The position numbers were made by a program, and so were the translations under genes. A stretch of 64,000 nt of DNA from Flavihumibacter rivuli (GTDB lineage: Bacteria > Bacteroidota > Bacteroidia > Chitinophagales > Chitinophagaceae): positions 1,206,001 to 1,270,000 of the forward strand of contig NZ_CP092334.1 in NCBI RefSeq assembly GCF_018595685.2, in the 5' to 3' direction. Below are positions 1 to 10,844 of the stretch, one piece after another. Each line of letters opens with the position of its first letter. Position 1 is the first letter of the stretch. The notes beneath the pieces were generated by a model. That model ran no database searches. It saw only the letters and a list, made by a program, of their open reading frames with translations, and was not told the DNA's origin.

Positions 1-1718
1 TGGCAGGATGACTCCTGTTTGAAGAGATGGTAGTCGCGCTTGGGGTCAAGGTTATTACAGAAACGCCACAAGGCTATGGGCAGGTCGTTCGGGTCAACCG
101 TATGCTCCACGTAAAGGATCATCTTCACGCCTTCCAGGGCAGCCATGGAAGAGCAAAGTTGCTGATGCAGGGATGCGATATGGCCTTTACGGGACTTCTT
201 CACTGCGATCACCAGCACAGGGATCTGGTCATCAAGCAGGTCGGTGTTCACCGCTTCGATCTCAGGGAAGGCAAGGAAATCTGTCCGCTTCAATCCTGGC
301 AACACTAATTCCTTTCCCGGTGCATGCAACCAGTTCCGGTCTTCTATCTCTTCCTCCATTTTTGCGGTTCCATCGATACTCATTTTTCCACCAAATCCCA
401 ACTTGCTGCAGCTATGGTCCAATACATCCATCGGACCCGTAGCAAATGCAACGTCATTGACCACATCGAGGTTCCTGAATACGGTCCTTGCCAGGTTGAG
501 GTAGTCCTGGATGCGGGTATCCTGGTCGGCAATGACAAGGATCTTATTGAACATCATCTGTCCTGCTCCCCACATGGCATTCATGACCTTCTGGCCCTGG
601 CCGGGATAATCCTTGTTGATCTGGCTGATCACCAGGTTATGGAAAACCCCTTCAACAGGCATATCCATGTCCATGATCTCGGGCACCATGGTCATCTTGA
701 TCGGGGCCAGGAATATGCGCTCCGTGGCCTTGCCTAACCAGGCATCTTCCTGTGGCGGGATGCCAACAATGGTGGCCGGATACACAGCCTGCTTCTTATG
801 GGTAATGCAGGTGATATGGAATTTGGGATACCAGTCGGGCAGTGAGTAATAACCTGTGTGGTCACCAAATGGTCCTTCCCAGATCGGTTCATCATTCGGG
901 TCAACATAACCTTCAATAATGAAGTCAGCATCTGCCGGCACTTCTATCTCAGGCTGGGTGATACATTTCACCAACTCCACCTTCTTCTTGCGTAGGAAAC
1001 CGGCCAGCATGTACTCATCCACATTGTCAGGTAGCGGTGCAGTAGCGGAATAAGCGTATACAGGGTCACCACCCAGCGCCACCGCCACCGGCATTTTCTT
1101 TCCGAGTTTCTTGTATTCTGCGAAATGCCTTGCACTAACCTTGTGCTTATGCCAGTGCATACCGGTGAGCTTCGGTCCAAATACCTGCATCCGGTACATG
1201 CCCACATTACGGATCTGGGAATGCGGATCTCGGGTATGGATCACCGGTAGTGTCACGAATGGGCCGCCATCCTTGGGCCAGCAGGTGATCACCGGTATTT
1301 TTGTAATATCGGGATCCATATTGATGACCTCCTGGCATTCCCCTTTTCCGCTCCTGACCTTGGGCATCCAGCTGGCAAACTGGCCCAGTTTGGGCAAAAG
1401 GTTCAATTTATCGAGGATACTTTCCTTGGGCTTGGTGAGTAATTTGAACAATGATTCAATTTCATGGGCGATATCATCCAGTTTATTCACCCCAAGTGCC
1501 ATGCACATCCTCTTCTCACTGCCATAGGCATTCATCAATACCGGGAATGCATAACCGGTGTTCTCGAATAAAAGGGCCTTGCCCCCATTTCCACTCTTGC
1601 TTATCCTGTCCGTTACTTCAGCGATCTCCAAATGAGGGTCAACATAGGTTTTGATCCTGATCAGTTCCCCTGCCCTTTCCAAAGCATCAATGAATTCCTG
1701 CTGGTTCTTATATGCCAT
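1..1718 (-). CDS. UbiD family decarboxylase (3' end cut by window edge)
   Basis: I translated this frame by hand from an ATG at 1718. It reads MAYKNQQEFIDALERAGELI and stays open to base 1, so about 572 residues are visible and the C-terminus is missing. UbiD enzymes use prenylated FMN to decarboxylate aromatic or unsaturated acids; in bacteria they often serve quinone synthesis. Supporting motifs are the family N-terminus (LFENTGYAFPVLMNAYGSEKR), the WEGPFGDHTGYYS segment near the active site and ATERIFLAPIKM. The length suits the roughly 600-aa Bacteroidetes form. No UbiX partner lies in the window. A menaquinone role is likely but inferred. Confidence 0.88.
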   Translation of the reverse strand, partial: MAYKNQQEFIDALERAGELIRIKTYVDPHLEIAEVTDRISKSGNGGKALLFENTGYAFPVLMNAYGSEKRMCMALGVNKLDDIAHEIESLFKLLTKPKESILDKLNLLPKLGQFASWMPKVRSGKGECQEVINMDPDITKIPVITCWPKDGGPFVTLPVIHTRDPHSQIRNVGMYRMQVFGPKLTGMHWHKHKVSARHFAEYKKLGKKMPVAVALGGDPVYAYSATAPLPDNVDEYMLAGFLRKKKVELVKCITQPEIEVPADADFIIEGYVDPNDEPIWEGPFGDHTGYYSLPDWYPKFHITCITHKKQAVYPATIVGIPPQEDAWLGKATERIFLAPIKMTMVPEIMDMDMPVEGVFHNLVISQINKDYPGQGQKVMNAMWGAGQMMFNKILVIADQDTRIQDYLNLARTVFRNLDVVNDVAFATGPMDVLDHSCSKLGFGGKMSIDGTAKMEEEIEDRNWLHAPGKELVLPGLKRTDFLAFPEIEAVNTDLLDDQIPVLVIAVKKSRKGHIASLHQQLCSSMAALEGVKMILYVEHTVDPNDLPIALWRFCNNLDPKRDYHLFKQESSC

Positions 1719-1736
1719 ACAAATCTTTTCTGGTTA

Positions 1737-1744
1737 CAAATGTA
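1737..1744 (-). promoter_or_regulatory. Bacteroidetes -7 element upstream of the UbiD gene
   Basis: The minus strand reads TACATTTG, an exact match to the Bacteroidetes TAnnTTTG element, about 18 nt before the ATG. A clear -33 TTG was not found at the usual distance. Confidence 0.5.
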
Positions 1745-1792
1745 AAACACCTTAAGCGGATGCTTGTTGGCATTGTAGAGCGAAATGGACAT

Positions 1793-1819
1793 AAAAAACC
1801 GGTGTTGGCGAACACCGGT
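1793..1819 (-). terminator. Rho-independent terminator after the outer-membrane protein gene
   Basis: A 9-bp perfect stem ACCGGTGTT/AACACCGGT has a GGCG loop. On the minus strand it is followed by six T, starting 9 nt after the stop codon of the gene at 1828. Confidence 0.8.
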
Positions 1820-1827
1820 CAATTTTA

Positions 1828-2697
1828 TCAGAAAACATTCCTGGGACAATCTGTTTGCCTGCTCCTTTTTCCTCCCCCTCCCCCGGAAAACGGACCGCTA
1901 CCGGATCCCAGCCGCACGCCAACCGTTATTCCCTGGAAGTAGTACCAATCTTTAACCTTAGACCCTCCCCTTACTGTACCATCTGCAGGGTAATTCGGAT
2001 TCCCATCCTTTAGCTCACCTCCCCTGTAAGACAATTCTACTGCCTTTGGACCTCTTTCTGCAAGCAAGGCAGCGGGATCCACATAAGTGGTACTTACGTC
2101 ATCAATATAATCTGTAAAAGTCTTCCGCCAGCCGATCTCATATCCCAGCGTGACCATTTCATTCAACCTGAATTTGAGACCTGCCCCAAACGGAAGGGCA
2201 ACCTGCACCCTTTTATAAGGCTTTCTGTCGGGGTAAATGGATAAACCCTGTCCCTCGGTACCCAATGGCTGGAGGTAATATTTTTGACCAGTCGTATCAA
2301 ATGTGTAGGGTTCGAACCCGAAAATACCCAGGCCCGCAAACACATAAGGAGTAAAGCGGTAATTATCCAGGTCGAAGAAGCGGTATTCTGCCAGGATATG
2401 GCCTTCCAGCAAAGGAGAGGTGAAATTCAGGTTCCTGGCCACTAAAAATGAGTCTGTATTCTTTTTGTCGTCCCCACTCAGCTTTCCATATACGAGGCCA
2501 CCCCGCAAGGAGAGCTTTGGATTCAGGTCATATTGGACACCCAATCCGAATGCACCATTGGCCTGGTTAGTGGTGATCCTTTTCTCCTGCAGGTCGCCCT
2601 GGTAGTTTGACAAGCCACCAAAACCTGTAATGTGCCAGCGCTGTGCCATCAGCGTTAGGGGCAGAACTGCTAAAAGAAGCAATATGGTAGTTCTCAT
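1828..2697 (-). CDS. DUF6089-like outer-membrane beta-barrel protein
   Basis: This is a 289-aa secreted protein. Residues 1-18 form a signal peptide (MRTTILLLLAVLPLTLMAQ). The start of the mature protein (RWHITGFGGLSNYQGDLQEK) and alternating hydrophobic strands with aromatic residues are typical of the small Bacteroidetes barrel family DUF6089. Phrases such as AEYRFFDLDNYRFTPYVFAGLGIFGFEP and LPFGAGLKFRLNEMVTLGYEIGWRKTFTDYIDDVSTTYVDP fit membrane strands and turns. The C-terminus is Gly/Ser-rich. It is monocistronic with its own terminator. The molecular function is unknown; a structural or porin-like role in the outer membrane is inferred. Confidence 0.75.
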   Translation of the reverse strand: MRTTILLLLAVLPLTLMAQRWHITGFGGLSNYQGDLQEKRITTNQANGAFGLGVQYDLNPKLSLRGGLVYGKLSGDDKKNTDSFLVARNLNFTSPLLEGHILAEYRFFDLDNYRFTPYVFAGLGIFGFEPYTFDTTGQKYYLQPLGTEGQGLSIYPDRKPYKRVQVALPFGAGLKFRLNEMVTLGYEIGWRKTFTDYIDDVSTTYVDPAALLAERGPKAVELSYRGGELKDGNPNYPADGTVRGGSKVKDWYYFQGITVGVRLGSGSGPFSGGGGGKRSRQTDCPRNVF

Positions 2698-2764
2698 GTC
2701 CGTCCGTTGTATTGGCAGAAACGCAAGTATTGAGCCAAATGTTCGTTAATGGAATGGTAAATAC

Positions 2765-2786
2765 AAAAGCCCCATCCGGGGCTTTT
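2765..2786 (-). terminator. Terminator after arginine decarboxylase
   Basis: The stem AAAAGCCCC/GGGGCTTTT with a 4-nt loop lies 2 nt beyond the speA stop codon. The stem's own T-tract supplies the U-run on the minus strand. Confidence 0.8.
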
Positions 2787-2788
2787 GA

Positions 2789-4195
2789 TTACATGTATCC
2801 TAAGATCTTTAACATGCTTTGGGCAGTCTGTTCCTTTGCATATACCCAGTCTACCAGCTTACCGTTCTTGTCATGACCTACAATGATATGTTTGGGTGAA
2901 GGGATCAGGCAGTGCTTGATGCCACCATAACCGCTGATCTGGTCCTGGTAGGCCCCGGTGTGGAAGAACCCAACATAAAGTGGTTCATTGCCACCGGTTA
3001 CCTTGGGTAGGAACACTTCATTGATATGTTCCTCTGAGTCGTAGTAGTCATGGCTGTCGCAGGTAATCCCGCCCAGTACCACACGCTGGTGTTCCTCATC
3101 CCATTTGTTAACCGGCAACATGAGGAATTTTTCCCCAATGCCCCAGGTATCGGGAAGGGTGGTAATGAAGGAGGAGTCGATCATGTACCATATCTCGCGT
3201 TCGTTCTGCACTTTTTGCTGCACCACAGAATAGATATGGGCCATACTCTCCCCTACTGTATAGCTTCCAAATTCGGTGTAGATATTCGGCATGGGCACTT
3301 TGGCCTTCTTACAGGCATTCTTGATATTACCAACGATCTCCGTGATCATGAACTGGTAATCGTATTCAAAGCCGAGGGAGTGCTTGATGGGAAAGCCACC
3401 GCCGATATTGATGGAATCCAGCTCAGGACAGATCTTCTTCAACTGGCAATACAGGTTGATCACCTTGTTGAGTTCTGACCAGTAATAAATATCATCCTTG
3501 ATGCCCTTGTTCAGGAAGATATGCAGCATTTTCAGCTGGAACTTATTCTCGTAGCCTTCTATCTGGTCCACATAGAACTCGAGGATATCCTTGGCACGGA
3601 TACCCAGCCTCGAAGTATAGAAGGGAAAGGAAGGCTCCTCTTCAGCGGCAACCCTGATCCCCAGTTTGAAAGGCACCTTAACGGATTTGCGGTAGTCTTC
3701 CAGTTCTTCCTTGTTATCCAGGACAGGGATCACATTCTTGAATCCTGTATTGATCAACCCAGCGATGCGCTTGGTATAGGTCTTTTGCTTGAAGCCATTA
3801 CAAATAATGAAAGTATCCTTAGAGATCTTCTTCTTTTGGTAAAGCTTCTTGATGATCTCGATATCATAGGCATATGAGGTCTCCAGATGGATATCGTGCT
3901 TCAGTGCTTCTTCCACCACGAAGGAAAAATGCGAACTCTTGGTACAATAGCAGTAATAATAATTCCCTTCATACTTATGCTTCTTGATCGCATTGGCGAA
4001 CATCTGTTTGGCCTTGTTGATCTGCATCCCGATCTTGGGCAGGTAGGTGAGCTTCATCGGGGTGCCATACTTCTGGATCAGCGCTTTCAGGTCCAGGCCA
4101 TTGAATTCAAGATAGCCGTCGTTTACATCAAAACCTTCCTGGGGAAAATTGAATGTTTGGTTCACCAGGTCATAGTAAGAGTAGGTACTGTTCAT
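2789..4195 (-). CDS. speA: Arginine decarboxylase, PLP-dependent, Bacteroidetes type
   Basis: This 468-aa protein is predicted to convert arginine to agmatine and CO2, the first step of polyamine synthesis. It belongs to the alanine-racemase-fold decarboxylases (ornithine/DAP/arginine). The PLP lysine is probably K86 in YCYCTKSSH. Other family features are the glycine-rich phosphate-binding segment SINIGGGFPIK, the TEFGSYTVGES segment and the C-terminal GITCDSHDYYDS motif, whose Cys-Asp pair is a catalytic feature of the fold. It is much shorter than the 630-aa E. coli SpeA but matches the form common in Bacteroidetes. It has its own promoter and terminator. Ornithine or carboxynorspermidine decarboxylase activity is less likely. 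Confidence 0.88.
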   Translation of the reverse strand: MNSTYSYYDLVNQTFNFPQEGFDVNDGYLEFNGLDLKALIQKYGTPMKLTYLPKIGMQINKAKQMFANAIKKHKYEGNYYYCYCTKSSHFSFVVEEALKHDIHLETSYAYDIEIIKKLYQKKKISKDTFIICNGFKQKTYTKRIAGLINTGFKNVIPVLDNKEELEDYRKSVKVPFKLGIRVAAEEEPSFPFYTSRLGIRAKDILEFYVDQIEGYENKFQLKMLHIFLNKGIKDDIYYWSELNKVINLYCQLKKICPELDSINIGGGFPIKHSLGFEYDYQFMITEIVGNIKNACKKAKVPMPNIYTEFGSYTVGESMAHIYSVVQQKVQNEREIWYMIDSSFITTLPDTWGIGEKFLMLPVNKWDEEHQRVVLGGITCDSHDYYDSEEHINEVFLPKVTGGNEPLYVGFFHTGAYQDQISGYGGIKHCLIPSPKHIIVGHDKNGKLVDWVYAKEQTAQSMLKILGYM

Positions 4196-4259
4196 CTAAT
4201 TGTACACGTGGTTAGTTGGGTGATTCAATACAATTGACAAAAACACTTGAAAAATCATA

Positions 4260-4293
4260 CAAACCTATGCAAAATGCTGGTTTATTGGACAAA
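4260..4293 (-). promoter_or_regulatory. Promoter of speA (-33 and -7 elements)
   Basis: On the minus strand a TTTG (4290-4293) is followed after 22 nt by TAGGTTTG (4260-4267), matching TAnnTTTG. The predicted leader is about 55-60 nt long. Confidence 0.6.
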
Positions 4294-4334
4294 TCTTTTT
4301 TAGGAGAACTGCCATGGGTCCCTTTCCCAGGGGC

Positions 4335-4366
4335 AAAAAAAAAGCGACCTTCCGGGGGAAGGCCGC
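4335..4366 (-). terminator. Terminator after rplT
   Basis: The minus strand shows a 10-bp stem (GCGGCCTTCC/GGAAGGTCGC, one G-U pair) followed by nine T, about 28 nt after the rplT stop. Confidence 0.9.
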
Positions 4367-4394
4367 TAACATAATATAGCTGGTAAATCTACGC

Positions 4395-4739
4395 TTACTT
4401 AACCTGGGCAACCAGGGCCTTGAATGACTCAGGGTTGTTCATGGCGAGGTCAGCCAGTACCTTACGATCGAGGGTGATACCCTTCTGGTTCAGCTTATGG
4501 ATGAACTCAGAGTAAGTGATACCTTCTTCGCGTACTGCTGCGTTGATACGGGCGATCCAAAGCGCGCGGTATTCACGCTTCTTCAGCTTACGACCAACAT
4601 AGCTGTAGGTCATACCTTTTTCAACGATATTCTTGGCTACTGTGTAAACATTTTTACGCTTACCGTAGAAACCTTTGGCTTGTTTTAAGATCCTTTTTCT
4701 GCGTGCCCTAGAAGCAACGGCATTTACTGAACGTGGCAT
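4395..4739 (-). CDS. rplT: 50S ribosomal protein L20
   Basis: This 114-aa, highly basic protein binds 23S rRNA early in 50S assembly and in many bacteria represses its own operon. The N-terminus [20 protein letters not shown], the [14 protein letters not shown] segment and the [15 protein letters not shown] core are diagnostic of L20. Its length is normal. It lies 33 bp downstream of rpmI and is followed by a strong terminator. The pair is uncoupled from infC in this genome, which is unusual (see findings). Confidence 0.98.
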   Translation of the reverse strand: MPRSVNAVASRARRKRILKQAKGFYGKRKNVYTVAKNIVEKGMTYSYVGRKLKKREYRALWIARINAAVREEGITYSEFIHKLNQKGITLDRKVLADLAMNNPESFKALVAQVK

Positions 4740-4772
4740 ATGCTAAATAAGTTTAAGTTGTGAGGAAATGAT

Positions 4773-4970
4773 TTACTTAAGACCCAACAAACGTTGTACG
4801 AAATCCATGTTGGCTTTGGCAACAAAGCCGTCTTTACGCATGCCGCGCTTACGCTTGGTTGATTTCTTGGTGAGGATGTGACGCTTGAATGATTTCTGGT
4901 GGGTGATCTTACCGGTAGCGGTCACCTTGAAGCGCTTCTTCGCGCTTGAATTGGTTTTTACCTTTGGCAT
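4773..4970 (-). CDS. rpmI: 50S ribosomal protein L35
   Basis: This 65-aa basic ribosomal protein has the classic start [20 protein letters not shown] and ending [12 protein letters not shown] place the start at 4970. A longer in-frame reading from 5042 would add 24 residues ([14 protein letters not shown]...) that do not resemble L35 and would lie inside the mRNA leader. It is followed after 33 bp by rplT and preceded by its own promoter and a roughly 100-nt leader. Confidence 0.97.
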   Translation of the reverse strand: MPKVKTNSSAKKRFKVTATGKITHQKSFKRHILTKKSTKRKRGMRKDGFVAKANMDFVQRLLGLK

Positions 4971-5105
4971 TTCTGATAACTCTTGTAAGTTACGCCCTGC
5001 TGGCGCCCTGCACAGGCAGGAACTTTTGAGCCATTTGGGCAATTGCTCCCACGGGGTGGGACCCTTTTCGGGAGCGCAAAGGTAGGATTTTACCCGGAAA
5101 ATCCA
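4971..5105 (-). promoter_or_regulatory. rpmI-rplT promoter and structured leader
   Basis: The minus strand carries TTGG (5102-5105), an 18-nt spacer and TACCTTTG (5076-5083), a very good Bacteroidetes promoter. The roughly 100-nt leader can form hairpins, including TCCCAC-CCC-GTGGGA and CCTGC-CTGT-GCAGG followed by a GGCGCCAGCAGGGCG segment. Autoregulation by L20 through this leader is inferred from other phyla, not shown here. Confidence 0.65.
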
Positions 5106-5157
5106 AGACCAATCCGCAATTTTTAAGGCCCACAGGGCAAAAATAGCCTGTTTAACC

Positions 5158-8100
5158 TTATTTATTGGCCTTTACCAACCGGATAACCGTAGGTTCCCCT
5201 CCGCCATCTATCCGAAGGAGGTATACCCCGGAAGCCAGGAGGCTGCCTCCCAGGTCAAGGGAAACCTGCACCCGACCTGCCGGTTGGTCTACCCTTCCCT
5301 GCCAGATCAACTTACCATTGGCATCAAATACCCTGAGGTCGACCCTTTTGCCTTCCGCATTCTTCAGGACCAATTCGAACCGGCCATCCGAAGATGGGTT
5401 GGGAAAGACAAGGGCTTCGACCTTATCAATAAAACTTATGGTCCTGGTGGGTGAATACGCCTGGCCGCCGTTCTTGTAAGATAGCTTTAACCGGTATTGG
5501 TAGACCTGGCCTCGCTTAACCTGGTCATCATTATATTGATAGGTACTGCCCGATCCTGCCTGGATGGAAGTTAGTTTATTGAATGCCGGTGCAGCCTGGT
5601 CATTGGCCAGGATAGCTTTCTCCAACTCATACCCCGCTATGGCCAGGGGATCTGCTACCGACCAATCCAACAGCACCGCATCGGGTTTCAGCTTTTGGGT
5701 GGCATTGAAGTCGAGGTCGTTTGCCTGGCCTGGGATCCCCAGGTAGAATTCCCCATGAATGCCTGTCTCCACTTCCGCGTAGTAGCCGTTGGCATAGGGG
5801 ATAAGGTCAAACTGGGCTGCCTTGAATACCCGGTACTTATTCTCCAGGTTATCCTGCACATTGTGGTTGGTGGTTGGCACAGGACCATAATACTGTATCA
5901 GGTCCATATCATAAGCACTGATCTTTTCGGCACAACCCGCACATCGTTTTCCCGCCAGAAGGGCCTCTGCTTCTGCATCCGTAAAATACAACCTGAGCCT
6001 GCCATTGACCAGTCCCTCCCTTCCGGGAAGCACTGACCATGACCTGCCGATCACCTCCCAACCCATGAGTGTACCGGGCTCGGGCTTTACCTGTACAGAA
6101 GCCTTCATATTTTCAACACCATTCTTTGGCTTCACAGCCATTACCATTTCCTGGCCTTCCACAATATCATTCCATCGGCCCGCAACTGCAGTTACAGTTG
6201 ACTGCCCAACTGAAGACTGGAGCTTGATCGGGGAAAGCAAGTCATAAATATGGACGTCATCTACCAATAAACCACCTGCCTGCTTGGGCAAAGTTGATGA
6301 TGCCTGACTCCTGCCCCTGAGGAAAATCCTGAACATGACTGGGTTGGGAGAGGAAGGTACCGGTATTGTTGCGCCATGCCAGAAATCCTTGCCACATCCT
6401 TTCCAGGCAAAGCCATCCGGTTCCCCATACCAATTGGTGGAAGTGCCGTTAGGCATTAACCGCTTCCATGTCCTTCCGGTATCACTAGACCATTCCACAT
6501 AAACGGAATCGCGGTCATCACAGAGTTGCCTGTTCAGGCTGAAACTCAGGTGAGGTGCTTTTAAACCAGAAAGGTCATACAAAGGGCTCACCAGGAATCC
6601 CGCACTAAGCAGGAACTCAACCCCACTGATATTGGTCAGCCATTTGGTTCCCCAAAAACTTGTACCATTGGCGGCCTTCACTTTACCCAGGGACTCCTGC
6701 AGGTTGCCTGAAAGGTCATACATCCTGGAAGAGCCCCAACCTCCTTTACCATTCTCAAAGCCTTCCACGTAGGGGTAATTGCGCACCAACCGTGCATAAG
6801 CCAGGGTAGCCACCAGGCTATCATCTGTGGCGTTGGCATCTTCAGGATGGTTTACCCAAACTATTAAGGGAGCCACAGCATTCGGCCAGTCCTCCACTTT
6901 AAACCTGAATTCCGTTACAACGGTGCCCCCTGCTTCCAGACCGGCTGGGGCTGCTTGCAATACTTGTCCATTGGGAAGCTTTACCCCCATGGTAAAAGGG
7001 CCAACAGCTGTTGCAGCCCGGTTCCTTGCAGCGAACCTTACGAAAATGGAATCCCCATCTGTAATATTCAGCTTATTATATTCCATGCCCACCAATCCCA
7101 GGTCCGCCCCCGCTTTGAACAAACTCAAACTGTCCAGCACCCTCAGGTTTTCCCTTCGGTTATTATTGGCAAAATCAAAGCGCAACTGAAAGCTGGAACT
7201 AAAGGATTGCCCTGCTGCTTGCAATGGCTTGCTGATATTAATGTACTCGCTTACCGCATACCCCAATAATGAATCGGTCAAGGGAAGGAATACCCATTTC
7301 GATGTGTCGCTTCCCCTCACCCAAAGATTGAGGGAATAGTTGCCAAAGTCCGGACTACCCAAACTCAACCGGATATTATCACTGACCTGGTAAGCGCTAA
7401 GATTATAGGTAGCGATCAATTGCTGTCCAGACCACTGGGTCTTACCAAGGAAACGCAATCCACGCCAATCATCAGATGGACTAGTTCGCAGGGATACAGC
7501 AGTAGTTCCTGAAACATAATCCCAGGCCGCAGCCCCATCCAGACCTACGAATCCAGGTATTGACCAACTTGTATCCTTCAATTGATTAAAGCGCTCAGTA
7601 AATGGTAGCGTTATCGGATCATTGGGATAATAATTCCAGTTCCGTTCCAGTCTGTTATTAGCTGTGCGGGGATCGTTCTTCTTAGCTATTTCTACAACAA
7701 GCAGGTGTTTGCCGAAGGCAGAAAGCGCCAATGGTATCCGGGTCTTCACCTGCACTATCTTGCCTGCATCAATAGAGGGAAGCAGGCTATCCCTGCCTAC
7801 CAGATTGCCATCGAGCCAGGCAGTCACGATAACACTATCATTACTCGCAAGCGAACCATAGTTCCGGATTTGCAAGGCCAACAACCTTGTCCTGTTGGGC
7901 GATGAACTGGTTAGGTCCCTACCATGGGCCACACTGTCTAAACCCACCAGCCCAATATCCCCATTGAGCGTGCTGTCTGTGCAGGGCTTGTTCAGGGTCT
8001 TGATGCTTTTGGCAATGCTTCTTTCCCCATATACTCCTTTCAGGATGGGTTGTACAGTGATCCATTGGGTTATCCTTGGGTTCAGGCCGGACAGGTTTAC

Positions 8101-10428
8101 GATCGTATCTGCCCCGGCAGCCATCTCCCTGTACTCCCTGCCATCAAAAACCAATACGGCTGCCGAATCCATTCCCGCAACTTTCTTCCAACGAACCTGC
8201 ACTGCTTCTTCACAACTGCTTGACAGGGTGAAACTGATTTCGGGCAATATCGAAAAGGAAGGGGAAATGGATTCCTGGCCACTGCCAAGGTTCCTGATCC
8301 GGAGCCTTCCTTCCGTAACCAGCTGGTTGGGCACCAGCCATTCTATTCGGTTATTGGTTGCCGTTAGCAATGGGACATTTACCCAGGTGGCTCCATTATC
8401 AGGAGAGAATGCCAGTTCATAATTATCCCCGTTACGCCCGAAATCTTCCCAGGCCACCAGCCTTCTCTCCCCTGGTTTCCAACTTTCCCCTCCGGCTGGC
8501 TGGCGAAGACGGAGTCCCAGTTCGTCCCAGTTATGGACTACATGGTAACGCTGGTTACCAAAAGGCAGCTGGTACCCTTTCACCCTTACCTGGTAGCGTC
8601 CCGGCATGGCAATATCCAGGACCACCTGTTCTATATTATTGATATGGTCCTCGCCTTCCATGGCAGGCAATGAAACCCCGGCTGCACTAGTGTCCAGCAC
8701 CTGGGGTAAATGCTTTACCCCGTCAGGTCCCACCACTTCAATATCCAGGTCGTTGACCAAACTCTTCAAACTATACAAAGAGGCGGGGAGGTCATGCCAG
8801 TACAACATGATCTTGAAATTCCGCACCTCCCTGTCCAGCAAGATCTCGAATACCTGTTCTTCCCCCTGCCCGATAGAGGCAGCCTTATAGCTGCGTTGTT
8901 TCAATACTTCCAATGCTTTTACACCATTGAGCCAGCCAAATCCAAAGGAGTAATCAACGCCCTTGTTGCCAATATCGGTGGCGGTATTGCAAAGAATGGC
9001 TTTCATCAAAGCGCTTTCCGGGTCCTGCCCCTGGTGCTCAAGACGATAATACTCATACAAAAGCCCAAGTGTACCTGCTACCTGTGGCGAAGCCATGCTG
9101 GTACCCCAATTGGCTCCATAGCTGTTTCCTGGGAGGGTGGACAATACATTATCCCCTACTGCCGCGATCTCCGGTTTGATCCTGCCATCCAAAACCGGTC
9201 CCCTGGAGTAAGCATTTGTGGTGCCTGCTTTATCAGTCCCGCCAACCGTGATCACATTCTTTGCTGCCTGGTAGGCATTGTCGATGGTCCTGTAGCCTTG
9301 TGGAAATGGGCTGCAGGTAAGCCATCCACTATTACCTGCGGCAAATACATGCATCAGGGAAGGATAGTCCATTAACTGCTGGTCTGCCTGTTTACAATAT
9401 CCTGTATATTGTCCGGAATAGGGCAGGCAGGAAGAACCGGCACCATAGGAATTATTGGTGATCACCATCCTGTTCTTCCGGTAATAATCAGGTGCAGCAA
9501 AAATGATGTCGTTGAATAATTCAACCATAAAATCTGCACCAAAGGCATGGCCTTTCCTGGCGGGGTTCAGAATCCCGGCACCCAAAAAAGTACCGGCAAC
9601 ATGGGTAGCATGGGCAGCGCCATTATAGGTTTGTCCCTCTGCGTTATATCGGTTGTCGATATGGTAAACACTTCCATTATCACCAATGCCCAGCATTACC
9701 CCTTTACCGGATAAAGGACCAATTCCCCCCAAACCGTTGTGCAACTGGGAAGAACCATGGATATCGAGGCTATTGCTGTTGAAGGCCTTCATCTCCTGCG
9801 CAGCTTCCACGTAGGTTACTTCAGGGCATTCGCCAAGTTTGTCAAGGTCCATTCCGGGCACAGTGAGCTCTATTACCCCGGGTGCAATTGGCCTTGAACT
9901 CCTGATTCGTATATCCCTTGAGGTTAGTATACCTAAAAGGTCCTGGCTGGCCAATGAGGAAAGAAATGAAACAACCAATCGTTTATCGCCCTGGACTGGA
10001 GCCAGCTGAAGGTCCCTGCCAGACAAGGAAGGGTCCATCTTCAGTTTGGGGCTTACCCATAGATTTCCCCTGATGCCCAGACTCCTCAGGGTGGCCATAT
10101 CCCATTCACCCGCTACTGTTGCGAGATAGGTCCTTTCCGGAATATATTCCAGCAGGCTGATGCCTTGTTTCAACAGGCTGGCACGTTCAGCATTGCCCGG
10201 AATACGATCGAACTGGAGAAAATAGAGTTGGAATTTCGCCTGTGACGTGCCCTGCGCCTGGACTTTTACAGGACGGATAGGTGAAAGGGAAAGGGATTCA
10301 TATTGCGCACCCGACCTGAAATGGATACGCTGGTTGGCCGGCTGCTGCGCAATGATCCTACATGTTATTAATAAGCCGAAGACAATCAATAATTGCCTGG
10401 CAAAGGCTAAGGGTCCAGGATAGTGCAT
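5158..10428 (-). CDS. Giant secreted S8 subtilisin-like protease with T9SS C-terminal signal
   Basis: This is a 1756-aa protein with an N-terminal signal sequence ([17 protein letters not shown]). The subtilase domain lies at about residues 230-520. The catalytic triad is visible as Asp near 249 (GIGDNGS, with DNG in place of the usual DTG/DSG), His near 272 (HATHVAG) and Ser near 443 (GTSMASP). Many beta-sandwich stretches follow, some resembling CARDB ([19 protein letters not shown]). The C-terminus ([15 protein letters not shown] ... [14 protein letters not shown] ... IRLVKANK) is a type IX secretion sorting domain, so export to the surface or medium is predicted. It sits between yjbR and rpmI, inside what is usually one translation operon. 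The substrate is unknown. Confidence 0.93.
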   Translation of the reverse strand: MHYPGPLAFARQLLIVFGLLITCRIIAQQPANQRIHFRSGAQYESLSLSPIRPVKVQAQGTSQAKFQLYFLQFDRIPGNAERASLLKQGISLLEYIPERTYLATVAGEWDMATLRSLGIRGNLWVSPKLKMDPSLSGRDLQLAPVQGDKRLVVSFLSSLASQDLLGILTSRDIRIRSSRPIAPGVIELTVPGMDLDKLGECPEVTYVEAAQEMKAFNSNSLDIHGSSQLHNGLGGIGPLSGKGVMLGIGDNGSVYHIDNRYNAEGQTYNGAAHATHVAGTFLGAGILNPARKGHAFGADFMVELFNDIIFAAPDYYRKNRMVITNNSYGAGSSCLPYSGQYTGYCKQADQQLMDYPSLMHVFAAGNSGWLTCSPFPQGYRTIDNAYQAAKNVITVGGTDKAGTTNAYSRGPVLDGRIKPEIAAVGDNVLSTLPGNSYGANWGTSMASPQVAGTLGLLYEYYRLEHQGQDPESALMKAILCNTATDIGNKGVDYSFGFGWLNGVKALEVLKQRSYKAASIGQGEEQVFEILLDREVRNFKIMLYWHDLPASLYSLKSLVNDLDIEVVGPDGVKHLPQVLDTSAAGVSLPAMEGEDHINNIEQVVLDIAMPGRYQVRVKGYQLPFGNQRYHVVHNWDELGLRLRQPAGGESWKPGERRLVAWEDFGRNGDNYELAFSPDNGATWVNVPLLTATNNRIEWLVPNQLVTEGRLRIRNLGSGQESISPSFSILPEISFTLSSSCEEAVQVRWKKVAGMDSAAVLVFDGREYREMAAGADTIVNLSGLNPRITQWITVQPILKGVYGERSIAKSIKTLNKPCTDSTLNGDIGLVGLDSVAHGRDLTSSSPNRTRLLALQIRNYGSLASNDSVIVTAWLDGNLVGRDSLLPSIDAGKIVQVKTRIPLALSAFGKHLLVVEIAKKNDPRTANNRLERNWNYYPNDPITLPFTERFNQLKDTSWSIPGFVGLDGAAAWDYVSGTTAVSLRTSPSDDWRGLRFLGKTQWSGQQLIATYNLSAYQVSDNIRLSLGSPDFGNYSLNLWVRGSDTSKWVFLPLTDSLLGYAVSEYINISKPLQAAGQSFSSSFQLRFDFANNNRRENLRVLDSLSLFKAGADLGLVGMEYNKLNITDGDSIFVRFAARNRAATAVGPFTMGVKLPNGQVLQAAPAGLEAGGTVVTEFRFKVEDWPNAVAPLIVWVNHPEDANATDDSLVATLAYARLVRNYPYVEGFENGKGGWGSSRMYDLSGNLQESLGKVKAANGTSFWGTKWLTNISGVEFLLSAGFLVSPLYDLSGLKAPHLSFSLNRQLCDDRDSVYVEWSSDTGRTWKRLMPNGTSTNWYGEPDGFAWKGCGKDFWHGATIPVPSSPNPVMFRIFLRGRSQASSTLPKQAGGLLVDDVHIYDLLSPIKLQSSVGQSTVTAVAGRWNDIVEGQEMVMAVKPKNGVENMKASVQVKPEPGTLMGWEVIGRSWSVLPGREGLVNGRLRLYFTDAEAEALLAGKRCAGCAEKISAYDMDLIQYYGPVPTTNHNVQDNLENKYRVFKAAQFDLIPYANGYYAEVETGIHGEFYLGIPGQANDLDFNATQKLKPDAVLLDWSVADPLAIAGYELEKAILANDQAAPAFNKLTSIQAGSGSTYQYNDDQVKRGQVYQYRLKLSYKNGGQAYSPTRTISFIDKVEALVFPNPSSDGRFELVLKNAEGKRVDLRVFDANGKLIWQGRVDQPAGRVQVSLDLGGSLLASGVYLLRIDGGGEPTVIRLVKANK

Positions 10429-10483
10429 ATCGAAATTTAGCGTACGGATGATAAGATACGAAATTGGGTTTAAGTTTTGGGAC

Positions 10484-10825
10484 TTAAATTCCTTTGTCCC
10501 TCAACCTTTTGGGTAATTTACTCCGGATCATTTCAAAGGAATTTCCCAGCATCTCCCCTAATACCTTCCGGCCAAGAGCCGAAGGCTTTTCCAATTGCAC
10601 CCAGCCTGCCCTTGCCAGGTAAGGTGCGGGCCGGAACATTCCTGATTCACATAACTGGTCAAAATCCTCCCAGGGTACTTTGAAGGAAGGATGTTCCGGA
10701 TCATCAAGGTCCACGATGCAGAACATCTTGCCCCCTACCAGGAAGGTCAGGTTGTTTTCCCACTTGATCTCTTCCGTTGCTCCAGGAAAGGAAAGGCAGA
10801 TCTCCCTTAATTGATCAATATCCAT
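10484..10825 (-). CDS. YjbR/MmcQ family protein
   Basis: This 113-aa cytosolic protein has the CyaY-like YjbR fold signature: MDIDQLREICLSFPGATEEIKWENNLTFLVGGKMFCIVD, then FKVPWEDFDQLCESGMFRPAPYLARAGWVQLE and a C-terminal helix. Members are called DNA-binding proteins from a structural analogy, but their function is not established. The gene lies 55 bp upstream of the giant protease and just after the infC terminator. Confidence 0.88.
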   Translation of the reverse strand: MDIDQLREICLSFPGATEEIKWENNLTFLVGGKMFCIVDLDDPEHPSFKVPWEDFDQLCESGMFRPAPYLARAGWVQLEKPSALGRKVLGEMLGNSFEMIRSKLPKRLRDKGI

Positions 10826-10844
10826 TCATTCAATTTTTTCCCAT

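Noticed and set aside
4971..5042. N-terminal extension of L35 by 24 codons
   Set aside because: The extension does not resemble L35, contains Cys and Arg-rich residues and lies in the mRNA leader downstream of the promoter. The ATG at 4970 gives the canonical L35 start.
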